48,217 nt of DNA from assembly GCA_035433705.1 (NCBI GenBank), contig DAORVK010000022.1:1-48217 (forward strand), in the 5' to 3' direction. The number at the start of each line of letters is the position of its first letter. The first letter of the stretch is position 1. Origin of the DNA: CADEFQ01 sp035433705. Lineage in GTDB: Bacteria; Pseudomonadota; Gammaproteobacteria; Steroidobacterales; Steroidobacteraceae. The notes under the pieces are model-generated. The model was not told where the DNA came from. It searched no databases and saw only the letters and a program-made list of their open reading frames with translations. Position numbers and translations under genes: made by a program. Below, in pieces: positions 39,799-48,217 of this stretch.

Positions 39799-40245
39799 CT
39801 ATCTGGGATCGATCTGCGCAAGCGTAATGCTGAAGCCGCAGCGCGTGGCGGAATCGAGGACGTGCTCCTCGTATTTCCTGAACAGGCCAGCCAGGTGCGC
39901 GTCAATCTCCGCCTGAGAATAGTCAAGTGAGTGAGTGGTCCGGACTCCCGCCTCCTCCGCTCGCGCCCTCGCATGGCCACCATTGTCGACACCGAACACC
40001 ACGTTCATCACGCCTTCGCCGCGAAGCTCCAGGAACGGCGCGATTATGCAGTCACGCTCGCGCCCGGCCATCGGAGCAATGAGCTCTATACCGGCATCCC
40101 AGCTTATTGCTACAAGGATGCCGAAGGGTGCTCCAGTCCAGTTGGCTTCGTGAAAGGTCGCGCCGAGAATCCGCGAATAGTAGTCCCTGGATTTCTCAAT
40201 GTCCCGGACAGCTATGATGACGCGGTTCACCCCCCTCAGATCCAT
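39799..40245 (-). CDS. VOC-superfamily protein upstream of the oxidoreductase
   Basis: The 148-residue protein starts at the ATG at 40245 (DLRGVNRVIIAVRDIEKSRDYYSRILGATF with GGGAG 6 bases upstream on its strand; motif quoted in part below). GVNRVIIAVRDIEKSRDYYS opens the VOC fold; ISWDAGIELIAPM and GVMNVVFGVDN follow; the end KYEEHVLDSATRCGF is unusual for a VOC protein. It probably acts with the FadH-like enzyme 10 bases downstream. Reaction unknown. Confidence 0.83.
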   Translation of the reverse strand: MDLRGVNRVIIAVRDIEKSRDYYSRILGATFHEANWTGAPFGILVAISWDAGIELIAPMAGRERDCIIAPFLELRGEGVMNVVFGVDNGGHARARAEEAGVRTTHSLDYSQAEIDAHLAGLFRKYEEHVLDSATRCGFSITLAQIDPR

Positions 40246-40414
40246 CGCCTTCTCCCGCAAGAGCCGCATTGCCACGATCGGAGGCTACAAGTTGGATGAC
40301 TGATGGTGCAAGACGCGATTGCGGAATCATCTGCCTCCGGTTTGCGCGACTTCTATGGCCCTTGCCGAACCGTGTTCCTTTCCACGACCGCTGGACGGGC
40401 GGGCCCCCTTCTCC

Positions 40415-40420
40415 TATGGT
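40415..40420 (+). promoter_or_regulatory. -10-like element before the SnoaL-like gene
   Basis: TATGGT ending 6 bases before the ATG at 40427, with no Shine-Dalgarno sequence. The 181-base gap to the divergent VOC gene holds no other clear element. Confidence 0.38.
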
Positions 40421-40426
40421 TCTCAC

Positions 40427-40867
40427 ATGAGCGAGAGCGCCGTTGCGATCACCAATCTGCTCTATCGCTATTGCGAGCTCATGGACAGCGGCGCGCTCGG
40501 CGAGGCTGCGGCGCTCTTCCGCCACGCGCGCATCAAGGTCGCGGGTCTCGAGGGGCTCGCCGGCGAGGCCGAGCTGCTCGAAGTCTGGCGCAGATACGTC
40601 CGGATCTACCCGTGCGGCACGCCGCGCACCAAGCACATTGTCAGCAACCCGATCATCGAGATCGACGCGCAGGCGAACCGGGCGGAGGTTCGCTCCTACT
40701 ACTCCGTGTACCAGGCGACCGGCGATCTGCCGCTGCAGCTGATTGCGGCCGGCCGCTATTACGACGAGTTCGAGCGCGTCGAGGGCGTCTGGCGATTCTC
40801 GTATCGCGACTACTCGATGCTCGATCTCAAGGGCAACCTGGAGCATCACCTGAAGCTGCCCGCGTGA
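40427..40867 (+). CDS. SnoaL-like (NTF2-fold) protein
   Basis: The 146-residue protein fits the NTF2/SnoaL fold: AVAITNLLYRYCELMDSGAL, EAAALFRHARIKV, TKHIVSNPIIEIDAQANRAEV, SYYSVYQATGDLPLQLIAAGRYYD and WRFSYRDYSMLDLKGNLEHHL. Members with this RYCELMDSGDL-type opening are annotated as nuclear transport factor 2 family proteins and may be small hydrolases, isomerases or ligand binders. The ATG at 40427 has TATGGT 6 bases upstream. It stands alone; function unknown. Confidence 0.85.
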   Translation: MSESAVAITNLLYRYCELMDSGALGEAAALFRHARIKVAGLEGLAGEAELLEVWRRYVRIYPCGTPRTKHIVSNPIIEIDAQANRAEVRSYYSVYQATGDLPLQLIAAGRYYDEFERVEGVWRFSYRDYSMLDLKGNLEHHLKLPA

Positions 40868-40877
40868 CGCGGGCCGT

Positions 40878-41687
40878 TCAGGCGTGCGCGTCGCCCTCGC
40901 GCTCATGCAGGAGCCGTTCGAGCAGCTCGATCTGCCGGCGCTGCATCTCGATCATCTCTGCCCACTGCTTCTCGCGTAACTCGTCGAAGCGGACATGGAG
41001 CCTGGAAAGCTCCATTTCAGTACGCAGGTTCACTTCGTAGTCGCTGCTCGCCATGAGCCGGTCTTTGGCGGCCTGGCGGTTCTGGCTCATCATGATGACG
41101 GGTGCCTGCATTGCAGCGAGGCACGAGAGGCACAGGTTGAGCAGAATGAACGGGTAGGGATCGAAGGGCCTGTGGGTGATGGTGTTGATGATCATCCAGA
41201 TGAGCATCGCCAGCAGGAAGATCCCGATGAACGTCCAGCTGCCGCCGAACGTCGCGACGCGATCCGCGACGCGTTGCCCGAACGTCATCTGCTCCTCGAA
41301 CTCGGCATTCAGGTTGCGTGGCTTGGCGTCGCGCTTGAGGAGTCTCGCCCACGCGCTGCGCTCGAGATCGCCCAGTTTGCGGAACTGCGCTTCGACGTCG
41401 GTGAGCGCCGCCACCTCGCCGAGCACTTTGCGGCTCTTGCGCGAGACCGGCTTGAGTCGCCGCGCGACGCCCAGCACGAACATGGCACCAAGCAGCGACA
41501 CGGCCGCGTGGCGCAACAGGTCACTGGGTGCGTTGTACCCGAGCAGCGCCAGAACCCAGCCGCCGACGAGGCTGCCGATCAACCCGAGGATCAGGTTACC
41601 GGCGACGCCGTAGTCGCGGCCCTTCATCAACAGCCCGGCCGCCCAGCCGGCGAGCACGCCGACCGCGACCCAGATCAGTACATGCAT
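40878..41687 (-). CDS. GlsB/YeaQ/YmgE-like - DUF1003 fusion membrane protein
   Basis: The 269-residue protein joins two families. Residues 1-80 are a GlsB/YeaQ/YmgE transglycosylase-associated three-helix membrane unit (VGVLAGWAAGLLMKGRDYG, GLIGSLVGGWVLALLG). Residues 105-235 are DUF1003: FGQRVADRVATFGGSWTFIG, WMIINTITHRPFDPYPFILL, LSCLAAMQAPVIMMSQNRQA and KDRLMASSDYEVNLRTEMEL. The C-terminal coiled coil (EMIEMQRRQIELLERLL) may drive assembly. Both families are small inner-membrane proteins of unknown function; the fusion suggests a shared role. Single gene, with 25 bases to the iaaA stop upstream. Confidence 0.86.
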   Translation of the reverse strand: MHVLIWVAVGVLAGWAAGLLMKGRDYGVAGNLILGLIGSLVGGWVLALLGYNAPSDLLRHAAVSLLGAMFVLGVARRLKPVSRKSRKVLGEVAALTDVEAQFRKLGDLERSAWARLLKRDAKPRNLNAEFEEQMTFGQRVADRVATFGGSWTFIGIFLLAMLIWMIINTITHRPFDPYPFILLNLCLSCLAAMQAPVIMMSQNRQAAKDRLMASSDYEVNLRTEMELSRLHVRFDELREKQWAEMIEMQRRQIELLERLLHEREGDAHA

Positions 41688-41712
41688 ACATCCTCCCGAG
41701 CTCGCTGTACGC

Positions 41713-42630
41713 CTACCGGTCGCGATAGATCGAAACTTCCCGCTTCCCGTCGGATGCCCGGGCGCCGCGGAACATTCCCTCGCTGTTGAAGCTCATCACG
41801 ATCTGCCCGTTGGCGTCGACCGCGATGATGCCGCCTTCGCCGCCCATTGTCGCGAGGCGCTGCATCACGACTGCGTCGGCGGCCTCCTGCAGCGTCGCGC
41901 CACCGTAGGCGACGCGTGCGCAGATGTCGTGCGCGACGACTGTGCGGATGAAGTACTCGCCGTGGCCGGTTGAGGAGACTGCACAACTGCCGTTGTCCGC
42001 ATAGGTACCGGCCCCGATGATAGGCGAGTCGCCGACGCGGCCGTAGCGCTTGCCCGTCATGCCGCCGGTAGAGGTCGCGGCCGCGAGGTTGCCTGCCTGG
42101 TCGCGCGCTACGGCACCTACCGTGCCGAGTGCCGAGAGTTCGTTTGCGGGGCGCGTATCTCCGACGAGCACGCGTCGCAGCTGCGCCTTGCGCGTCCCAG
42201 TCTTGAAGTAGTCGTTCGCCACGAAGGCGATATTGCGTGTGTGCGCAAATTCCTCCGCGCCCGCGCCGATCAGCATCACATGGGGCGAGTGCTCCATCAC
42301 CGCGCGCGCCAGCTCGATCGGATTCCTGATGTGCGCGACACCGGCGATCGCGCCCGCCGCGAGGGTTCGGCCGTCCATGATCGACGCGTCGAGCTCGACC
42401 GTACCCTCGTGAGTGAGCACTGCGCCGCGGCCGGCGTTGAAGAGCGGGTCGTCCTCGAGGATCCGCACCGCAGCGGTCACTGCATCAAGGCTTGTGCCGC
42501 CGCCCTCGAGCACCGCGTAGCCGGCGTCAAGCGCCGTCGCGAGCCCCGCCCGGTAGGCCGCTTCCTGGTCGGGCTTCATTTCGGCGCGCGGCAGCGTACC
42601 GGCGCCCCCGTGGATGGCGATGGCGTGCAT
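41713..42630 (-). CDS. iaaA: Isoaspartyl peptidase / plant-type L-asparaginase
   Basis: The 305-residue Ntn-hydrolase precursor begins AIAIHGGAGTLPR. NAGRGAVLTHEGTVELDASI and the autocleavage site LGTVGAVARD follow, where Thr170 becomes the N-terminal nucleophile of the beta subunit; ATSTGGMTGKRYGRVGDSPI and STGHGEYFIRT complete the active site. It cleaves isoaspartyl dipeptides and asparagine. Unlike some homologues it has no signal peptide, so it should be cytoplasmic. TAAACT lies 6 bases before the ATG. It is divergent to pyc. Confidence 0.94.
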   Translation of the reverse strand: MHAIAIHGGAGTLPRAEMKPDQEAAYRAGLATALDAGYAVLEGGGTSLDAVTAAVRILEDDPLFNAGRGAVLTHEGTVELDASIMDGRTLAAGAIAGVAHIRNPIELARAVMEHSPHVMLIGAGAEEFAHTRNIAFVANDYFKTGTRKAQLRRVLVGDTRPANELSALGTVGAVARDQAGNLAAATSTGGMTGKRYGRVGDSPIIGAGTYADNGSCAVSSTGHGEYFIRTVVAHDICARVAYGGATLQEAADAVVMQRLATMGGEGGIIAVDANGQIVMSFNSEGMFRGARASDGKREVSIYRDR

Positions 42631-42636
42631 CCTGCG

Positions 42637-42642
42637 AGTTTA
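42637..42642 (-). promoter_or_regulatory. -10-like element before iaaA
   Basis: Minus-strand TAAACT ending 6 bases before the ATG at 42630. Confidence 0.35.
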
Positions 42643-42673
42643 CCGAGCCGCGACAGCTTGCGCCTCCTGCGGC

Positions 42674-42679
42674 TATGAT
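42674..42679 (+). promoter_or_regulatory. -10 element of pyc
   Basis: TATGAT, with GCGACA as a partial -35 about 18 bases upstream, 47 bases before the GTG start. AGGCGGG lies just before the start. Confidence 0.45.
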
Positions 42680-42726
42680 CGCGAGCGCCGTGGGCGCCGT
42701 TCCCTTGAGCATTACAGGCGGGTTTC

Positions 42727-45700
42727 GTGGCTAACCGGGAAAAACGCATTCGCAGCCTGCTGGTCGCGAATCGGGGCGAGATCGCGATCCGCGTCATGCG
42801 GGCCGCCACCGAACTCGGCATCCGCACGATCGCGATCTATTCGCAGGAGGACCGCTTTTCGCTGCACCGGACCAAGGCGGACGAGGCCTATCTCGTCGGC
42901 CGCGGCAAGGGGCCCGTCGAGGCCTACCTCGACATCGGGGACGTGCTGCGGATCGCGCGCGAGGCGCACGCCGACGCGATCCACCCGGGCTACGGGTTCC
43001 TGTCGGAGAACCCAGGCTTCGCGGAGGCCTGCGAGCGCGATGGCGTGATCTTCGTCGGACCGACGCCGGCCATCATGCGCACGCTCGGCAACAAGGTCGC
43101 GGCGCGCAATGCGGCGGTGGCCGCGGGTGTGCCGGTAATGCCGGCGACGCCGCCGTTGCCTGCGGATCTGGCCACTGCGCAGGCGCTCGCGCGTGAGGTC
43201 GGCTATCCCGTGATGCTCAAGGCGAGCTGGGGAGGCGGTGGCCGCGGCATGCGGGTCATCGAGAACGACGCGCAGCTCGCGGACTTGCTGCCTGTCGCAC
43301 GGCGCGAGGCGCTGGCCGCCTTCGGCAACGACGAGGTGTATCTCGAAAAACTGGTGCGCCACGCGCGCCACGTCGAAGTGCAGATTCTCGGCGATCGCCA
43401 CGGCAATCTCGTGCACCTCCATGAGCGCGATTGCACGGTGCAGCGGCGCAACCAGAAAGTGGTCGAGCGCGCGCCGGCGGTGTTCCTCACCGATGCGCAG
43501 CGCGCCGGGCTGTGCGAGGCCGGCCTCGCGATCGGACGGGCAGTCCGGTATCTGAACGCCGGCACGGTCGAGTTCCTGCAGGATGCCGCTTCCGGCAAGT
43601 TCTATTTCATCGAGGTGAACCCGCGCATCCAGGTCGAGCACACCGTGACCGAGTGCGCGACCGGCATCGACATCGTGAAGGCGCAGATCCACATCGCGGC
43701 CGGTGCGCGCATCGGCACGCCGCAGAGCGGTGTGCCGCCGCAGGGCGAAATTCGCGTGATGGCGCATGCCCTGCAATGCCGCATCACGACCGAAGACCCG
43801 GAGAACGGCTTCATTCCGGATTACGGCCGCCTCACGGCATACCGCAGCCCCGCAGGCTTCGGCATCCGCCTCGATGCGGGTACCGCCTACACGGGTGCGA
43901 TCATCACGCGCTCCTACGATTCGCTGCTCGTGAAGGTGACGGCCTGGGCACCGACGCCGGAGGAGGCCTCCGCACGCATGCATCGCGCGCTGTGGGAATT
44001 CCGTATCCGCGGCGTGGTAACGAACCTGCGCTTCCTCGATCAGGTGATCACGCACCCCGCATTCGCCAGTGGCGAGTACACGACCCGCTTCATCGACACG
44101 ACGCCCGAGCTTTTCCACTTTCCGCGCAAGCGCGACCGCGCGACGCGCATGCTCACGTATCTCGCCGAGACGATTGTCAACGGCAATCCCGGAACGAAGG
44201 CGCGACCACGCCCCGTACGCCTCGGGCTCGCGCGGCTGCCGAAAGTCGCGCTGCAGTTGGCGCCGCCCGCGGGCACGAAACAGAAGCTCGATGAGCTCGG
44301 GCCGGAGAAGTTCGCGCAGTGGATGCTCGCCGAGCAGCGCGTGCTGCTGACCGACACCACGATGCGCGATGCACACCAGTCGCTGCTCGCAACGCGCATG
44401 CGCACCATCGACATGGTTGCGATCGCGCCATACTACGCGCAGCTCCTGCCGCAGCTTTTCTCGGTGGAATGCTGGGGCGGCGCCACTTTCGACGTCGCGA
44501 TGCGCTTCCTCAAGGAAGACCCGTGGGAGCGTCTCACCCTGCTTCGCGAGGCAATGCCGAACCTGCTGCTGCAGATGCTGCTGCGCTCGGCGAACGCGGT
44601 CGGCTACACGAACTATCCCGACAACGTCGTGCGCTACTTCGTGCAGCAGGCGGCCGGCTGCGGCGTGGACCTCTTCCGCGTGTTCGATTCGCTCAACTGG
44701 GTGGAGAACATGCGCGTCGCGATCGACGCGGTGCGCGAGAACGGGCGACTCTGCGAGGCGGCGATCTGCTACACGGGCAATCTCTCGGACCCGCACGAGA
44801 GGAAGTACACGCTCGACTACTACGTGAAGATCGCACGCGAGCTCGCGGCCGCAGGCGCGCATATCATCGGCATCAAGGACATGGCGGGGCTGTGCCGGCC
44901 CGCCGCAGCGCGCGCGCTTGTTACGGCGCTCAAGGCCGAGACGGGCCTGCCGCTGCACTTTCACACTCACGACACGAGCGGCATTTCCGCCGCGAGCGTG
45001 CTGGCGGCGGCCGAGGCGGGTTGCGACGCCGTCGACGGCGCGATCGACGCGATGAGCGGGCTCACCTCACAGCCGAACCTCGGCTCGATCGCCGAAGCGT
45101 TGCGCCACGGTGAGCGCGATCCCGGCATAGACACCGCCAACCTGCGTCGCATCTCGTCCTACTGGGAGCAGGTGCGCCGGGGTTACGCTGCTTTCGAAAG
45201 CGACATCCGCTCGGGTGCCTCCGAGGTCTATGTGCACGGCATGCCCGGCGGGCAATACACGAACCTCCGCGAGCAGGCGCGCTCGCTCGGCATCGATGAG
45301 GCACGCTGGCCTGAAGTCGCGCAGGCGTACGCTGACGTCAACGACATGCTGGGAGACATCGTCAAGGTGACGCCGACTTCAAAGGTCGTCGGCGACCTGG
45401 CGATCATGATGGTCACGAGCGGCCTCAGTCGCGCGCAGGTCGAGGACCCTGCGACGCAGATCGCGTTCCCGGAGTCCCTCGTGCAGTTGATGCACGGCGA
45501 CATCGGTCAACCCGTGGGCGGCTTCCCGAAGGCGCTCCAGGCCAAGGTGCTGAACGGCGCGGCTCCGCTCGCGGTGCGGCCCGGCGAAGTGCTGCCGCCG
45601 GTCGATCTCGAGGCACAGCGCCGCGAGGTTGCACAGAAGATCGGCCACGAGGTCACCGACTATCAGCTCGCCTCCTGGCTGATGTATCCGCGCGTGTTTG

Positions 45701-46185
45701 TCGAGTACGCGAAAGACCGCGCGGCGTACGGCGACATGGGGCGTCTGCCGACACCGGCCTACTTCTACGGGATGGAGCCTGGACAGGAGATCAGCATCGA
45801 TCTCGAGCGCGGCAAGACGCTGATCGTGACCCATGTGGCGGTGAGCGAGACGCACGACGATGGCACGCGCACGGTGTTCTTCGAGCTGAACGGCCAGCCG
45901 CGCGCGGTGCGCGTCGCCGACCGCAGCCAGGTCGCGCGCCGCCCGCCGCAGCGCAAGGTCGAAGCCGGCAACGCACGACACGTCGGTGCACCGATGCCCG
46001 GCAGTGTCGCCACCGTCGCGGTCGCCGTCGGTCAGAAAGTCTCGCGCGGCGATCTGATCGTGACGCTCGAGGCAATGAAAATGGAGACGGCCGTGCGGGC
46101 CGAACAGGATGGTCAGGTCGTGGAGGTGCTGGCGCGCCCGGGCCTCGCGGTCGACGCGAAGGACCTGCTCGTCGTCATCCGCTGA
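42727..46185 (+). CDS. pyc: Pyruvate carboxylase, single-chain
   Basis: The 1152-residue enzyme starts at GTG 42727. Biotin carboxylase at 1-460: KRIRSLLVANRGEIAIRVMR, GYPVMLKASWGGGGRGMR (ATP loop, quoted in part) and EVNPRIQVEHTVTE. Carboxyltransferase at about 535-1000: LLTDTTMRDAHQSLLATRM, IKDMAGLCRPAA and HFHTHDTSG with metal-binding residues. Biotin carrier domain at the end: EAMKMETAV with the biotinylated Lys1118. It converts pyruvate and bicarbonate to oxaloacetate, refilling the TCA cycle and starting gluconeogenesis; with acs and thiolase nearby this fits growth on acetate or lipids. Full length, no break. The end overlaps the convergent metalloprotease gene by 11 bases. Confidence 0.96.
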   Translation: MANREKRIRSLLVANRGEIAIRVMRAATELGIRTIAIYSQEDRFSLHRTKADEAYLVGRGKGPVEAYLDIGDVLRIAREAHADAIHPGYGFLSENPGFAEACERDGVIFVGPTPAIMRTLGNKVAARNAAVAAGVPVMPATPPLPADLATAQALAREVGYPVMLKASWGGGGRGMRVIENDAQLADLLPVARREALAAFGNDEVYLEKLVRHARHVEVQILGDRHGNLVHLHERDCTVQRRNQKVVERAPAVFLTDAQRAGLCEAGLAIGRAVRYLNAGTVEFLQDAASGKFYFIEVNPRIQVEHTVTECATGIDIVKAQIHIAAGARIGTPQSGVPPQGEIRVMAHALQCRITTEDPENGFIPDYGRLTAYRSPAGFGIRLDAGTAYTGAIITRSYDSLLVKVTAWAPTPEEASARMHRALWEFRIRGVVTNLRFLDQVITHPAFASGEYTTRFIDTTPELFHFPRKRDRATRMLTYLAETIVNGNPGTKARPRPVRLGLARLPKVALQLAPPAGTKQKLDELGPEKFAQWMLAEQRVLLTDTTMRDAHQSLLATRMRTIDMVAIAPYYAQLLPQLFSVECWGGATFDVAMRFLKEDPWERLTLLREAMPNLLLQMLLRSANAVGYTNYPDNVVRYFVQQAAGCGVDLFRVFDSLNWVENMRVAIDAVRENGRLCEAAICYTGNLSDPHERKYTLDYYVKIARELAAAGAHIIGIKDMAGLCRPAAARALVTALKAETGLPLHFHTHDTSGISAASVLAAAEAGCDAVDGAIDAMSGLTSQPNLGSIAEALRHGERDPGIDTANLRRISSYWEQVRRGYAAFESDIRSGASEVYVHGMPGGQYTNLREQARSLGIDEARWPEVAQAYADVNDMLGDIVKVTPTSKVVGDLAIMMVTSGLSRAQVEDPATQIAFPESLVQLMHGDIGQPVGGFPKALQAKVLNGAAPLAVRPGEVLPPVDLEAQRREVAQKIGHEVTDYQLASWLMYPRVFVEYAKDRAAYGDMGRLPTPAYFYGMEPGQEISIDLERGKTLIVTHVAVSETHDDGTRTVFFELNGQPRAVRVADRSQVARRPPQRKVEAGNARHVGAPMPGSVATVAVAVGQKVSRGDLIVTLEAMKMETAVRAEQDGQVVEVLARPGLAVDAKDLLVVIR

Positions 46186-48208
46186 GCCGCCTGCGCGCCG
46201 CCCTGGTGCCGAGTGCGAGCGCGAGTGCTGCGAGCAGCAGCCACGACAGCTTTCCGCCTCCGCCACCTCCGCTGGTGGCGCCGCTCGTGGGCGGGGGCGG
46301 CGGCGTGGTCGGGCCTCCACCGCTGCCGGTCGTGACCGTGAGTGCGACGCTCGCGGCATTGTTCGAGCTGTCGGGATCGACTGCTGCGGTGAGTGACACC
46401 GCCGTCACCGTGAAGCCGCCGGCGGCACTCGTGCGTGCCGTGAACACGACTGTGCGCGAATCGTTCACGGCGAGCAGCAGCGGATCGCAAGAGATGCTGT
46501 TCGCGCTCACGGTGCAGGCGAGACCGCCCGCGTCGATGGCGCTCACCGCGAGCCCGGCGGGCACGTCGATCGACAGCCGCGCGTCGGACGTGATGCTCGG
46601 CCCCCTGTTCATCATCGTCACGGTGAAGCGCGCATCGTCACCAGCGGTGAGGCTTGCAGGGGCAACGCTTACGGTGGTCGCGAGATCGGCGAGCGGTGCG
46701 GTCACGATGTCGACCGACGTGCTGTCGTTGGCGGCAGTGCCGTCGTTCAGGGTCATCACGTCGGCGAAGAGTGTTTCAGTGCCGATGACCTGACCCGTGA
46801 GAGAAAGCGTGATCGTGCGCGAGGTGCCCGAGGGCAGCGTGCCGAGGTTGCAGCTCGCCTGGCGATCCATCACGGAGCAGGTGCCGCCCGCGGCGTTCAC
46901 CGACTCGAGCGTCGAACCCGCCGGAATCACGAACCCTGCAGTGCTCGCCTGCGCATCGCGCGTGCCGATCGAGCGCACATTGAAAGTGAGGGCGTAATTG
47001 ACGCCGATTCCGTGCCGCGCGGTGGCGACGGGTGCGATGATTTCGGCGTCGACCTGATCGACTGCGGTGAGGCATTGCGCGGCGGCCACCCGCTGCGCGA
47101 TCACATCGAGACTGCACTGCGAGAACTGCGAGTTCGCGGTCGACAGGGTCGGCGCCATCAAGTACGCGCCCGGGCTGATCGTCGCGCAGGCCTTGCCTGC
47201 TTCACCGTCGTGCGGAGCACCGAAGTTGTGGCCGATTTCGTGCGCGGCGACGAGTGAGATCAGTGCTGCGCTCAACTTGCCGGCGCGCGCCTCGGTGAGG
47301 CTCGCGGATTGCAGCGAGCAGACCGTATCGAGGTAGGCGATGCCGACTGTGGTGTCGTCGAGCTCGCGGCCGGTCATCAGGTGCGTGAGGCCGAGACGCC
47401 GCGAGGCGATCGTCGTGCGGCGATAGCCTGCGAGCTGCTGCAGCAGATCGGGAGCCGCTGTCGCGGTGAACGGGTCCGGCGTCTCGTAGACGAAGGTCGA
47501 GCCGACGTGAATGCGAATACCCACCTGCGCGGCGTAGATGCCATCGACGACGTTCATGCGGGCGAGGAGGAAGTCGATCGTCGTGGTGCCGTAGGCCTTG
47601 AAAAGCTCGTAGTCGGCGATCGTCGCGACGTCGAGCTGTCTGTCGACAGCGAGCGCGGCGAGCGGGGCGAGCTCACTGCCGAGGGACTTGTAGAGGGCGA
47701 GGGCGGTGATCGGTTGCCCGTCACTTGCGACGCCGCAGCTCACTGCCTGTGGATCGATCAGTGCATCGGCGAGGCGGTAGACGACGGTGCCGGCAGTCGG
47801 TGGCGAGAGTGCCGCGTCCACGATCGGCGCGACTTCGCGAGCAGGTTCGACGGCGTAGATCTCGCGGCCATCCGCGATGAGGCCGCTGAGCCCCTCGCGG
47901 GTGCGAGTGAGGCGCACCCAGGAGCCGGGCAACCCCGCAATGCGGCCTTCGAGAGCCACAAGATCGGAACGCCCGGCGGGTATCGCGGCGGTGAGGCGTG
48001 TATTGGGCTGGAGCCGCAGGTCGAAGCGTTTGCCGAAAGCTTCGAAGGAGAGTTGCTCCTGCGCCTCGCCGGCCGTGCGTTTCGCCTGCAGGGCGCGCGC
48101 AGGCTCAAGATAGACGATGCGCGCCGGCGCGCGCGCCTCGACCCACGGCGCAACGACCGCGAGCGCGACCAGCAATCCCCAGGCGGTGGCCTTCCCCCTT
48201 CTTCTCAT
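46175..48208 (-). CDS. Secreted reprolysin-like (M12-type) metalloprotease with DUF11 repeats and GlyGly-CTERM-like anchor
   Basis: About 677 residues from the ATG at 48208; GTG at 48214 is possible. A signal peptide (GLLVALAVVAPWVEA) leads a propeptide. The protease domain has HEIGHNFGAPHD at 323-334 (HExxHxxGxxHD zinc motif of metzincins) and a Met-turn at YLMAP (Met351). Residues 385-640 are two or more DUF11/CARDB-like beta domains (TFNVRSIGTRDAQAS, VTMMNRGPSITSDARLSI). The end is a Thr/Pro linker, a run of Gly, a transmembrane helix (LSWLLLAALALALG) and RAARRR: the GlyGly-CTERM layout recognised by rhombosortase for type II-secreted surface proteins. Rhombosortase is not in the window. 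Confidence 0.9.
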   Translation of the reverse strand: MRRRGKATAWGLLVALAVVAPWVEARAPARIVYLEPARALQAKRTAGEAQEQLSFEAFGKRFDLRLQPNTRLTAAIPAGRSDLVALEGRIAGLPGSWVRLTRTREGLSGLIADGREIYAVEPAREVAPIVDAALSPPTAGTVVYRLADALIDPQAVSCGVASDGQPITALALYKSLGSELAPLAALAVDRQLDVATIADYELFKAYGTTTIDFLLARMNVVDGIYAAQVGIRIHVGSTFVYETPDPFTATAAPDLLQQLAGYRRTTIASRRLGLTHLMTGRELDDTTVGIAYLDTVCSLQSASLTEARAGKLSAALISLVAAHEIGHNFGAPHDGEAGKACATISPGAYLMAPTLSTANSQFSQCSLDVIAQRVAAAQCLTAVDQVDAEIIAPVATARHGIGVNYALTFNVRSIGTRDAQASTAGFVIPAGSTLESVNAAGGTCSVMDRQASCNLGTLPSGTSRTITLSLTGQVIGTETLFADVMTLNDGTAANDSTSVDIVTAPLADLATTVSVAPASLTAGDDARFTVTMMNRGPSITSDARLSIDVPAGLAVSAIDAGGLACTVSANSISCDPLLLAVNDSRTVVFTARTSAAGGFTVTAVSLTAAVDPDSSNNAASVALTVTTGSGGGPTTPPPPPTSGATSGGGGGGKLSWLLLAALALALGTRAARRRLSG

Positions 48209-48217
48209 GCGCACGCA

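Noticed and set aside
42712..44970. Open frame of 752 codons on the minus strand opposite pyc
   Set aside because: Complete antisense shadow of the biotin carboxylase and carboxyltransferase domains, no motif.

Overview
The window is a G+C-rich, very densely packed bacterial chromosomal segment. Its content suggests a gammaproteobacterium, perhaps near Xanthomonadales, Nevskiales or Steroidobacter-type lineages. The clues are a three-gene proton-translocating transhydrogenase, a proteobacterial-type gshA, a YceH/LemA/GIDE block, an S46 dipeptidyl peptidase, and a GlyGly-CTERM-like metalloprotease. This placement is inference from gene content, not from a marker gene. I see no rRNA, tRNA, CRISPR array, complete insertion sequence or prophage.

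Layout. 1-1570: the 5' part of an hsdM methyltransferase gene, preceded by decayed defence genes (an hsdR N-terminal scar carrying two tandem hairpins, a frameshifted ORF6N-like gene and a frameshifted BrnA-like antitoxin). 1573-8761: small housekeeping and unknown genes (NYN nuclease-like, GFA, MazG-like, heptad coiled coil, ScyD-like beta-propeller, retropepsin-like protease, DUF2779 double nuclease, a translationally coupled small-gene pair with TTG starts, MOSC protein). 8890-11489: lemA-lemA-GIDE-yceH operon on the minus strand. 11687-14518: pntAA-pntAB-pntB. 14641-16313: HNH nuclease and a free-standing 5'-3' exonuclease. 16437-19087: acetyl-CoA synthetase with a histone-like basic tail, then a VOC protein. 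19103-22913: acetyl-CoA hydrolase/transferase, a cytochrome b561-YceI fusion, and a divergent YceI lipoprotein. 22891-31325: a long minus-strand run (thiolase, FAH, dienelactone hydrolase, succinate-semialdehyde dehydrogenase, ferrochelatase, VOC, S46 peptidase). 31336-36467: MATE transporter, GNAT, DUF2845, START-like protein, Mpo1-like protein, gshA and a small unknown gene. 36475-42630: diguanylate cyclase, OYE-type flavin/Fe-S oxidoreductase with a VOC partner, SnoaL-like protein, GlsB-DUF1003 fusion, isoaspartyl peptidase. 42727-48208: full-length pyruvate carboxylase and a secreted reprolysin-like metalloprotease.

Functionally the window is mostly core metabolism around acetyl-CoA, pyruvate and redox balance (Acs, CoA hydrolase, thiolase, Pyc, Pnt, GshA), with membrane and envelope proteins between. 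It is not a defence island, but its left edge is the wreck of one.

The most interesting signals are two. First, many genes carry a -10-like hexamer only 6-10 bases before the start codon and lack a Shine-Dalgarno sequence, while genes whose -10 lies farther away do have one. This suggests widespread leaderless transcription and supports several start choices here. Second, acetyl-CoA synthetase ends in a roughly 75-residue Lys/Arg/Ala repeat tail resembling histone H1-like DNA-binding tails.
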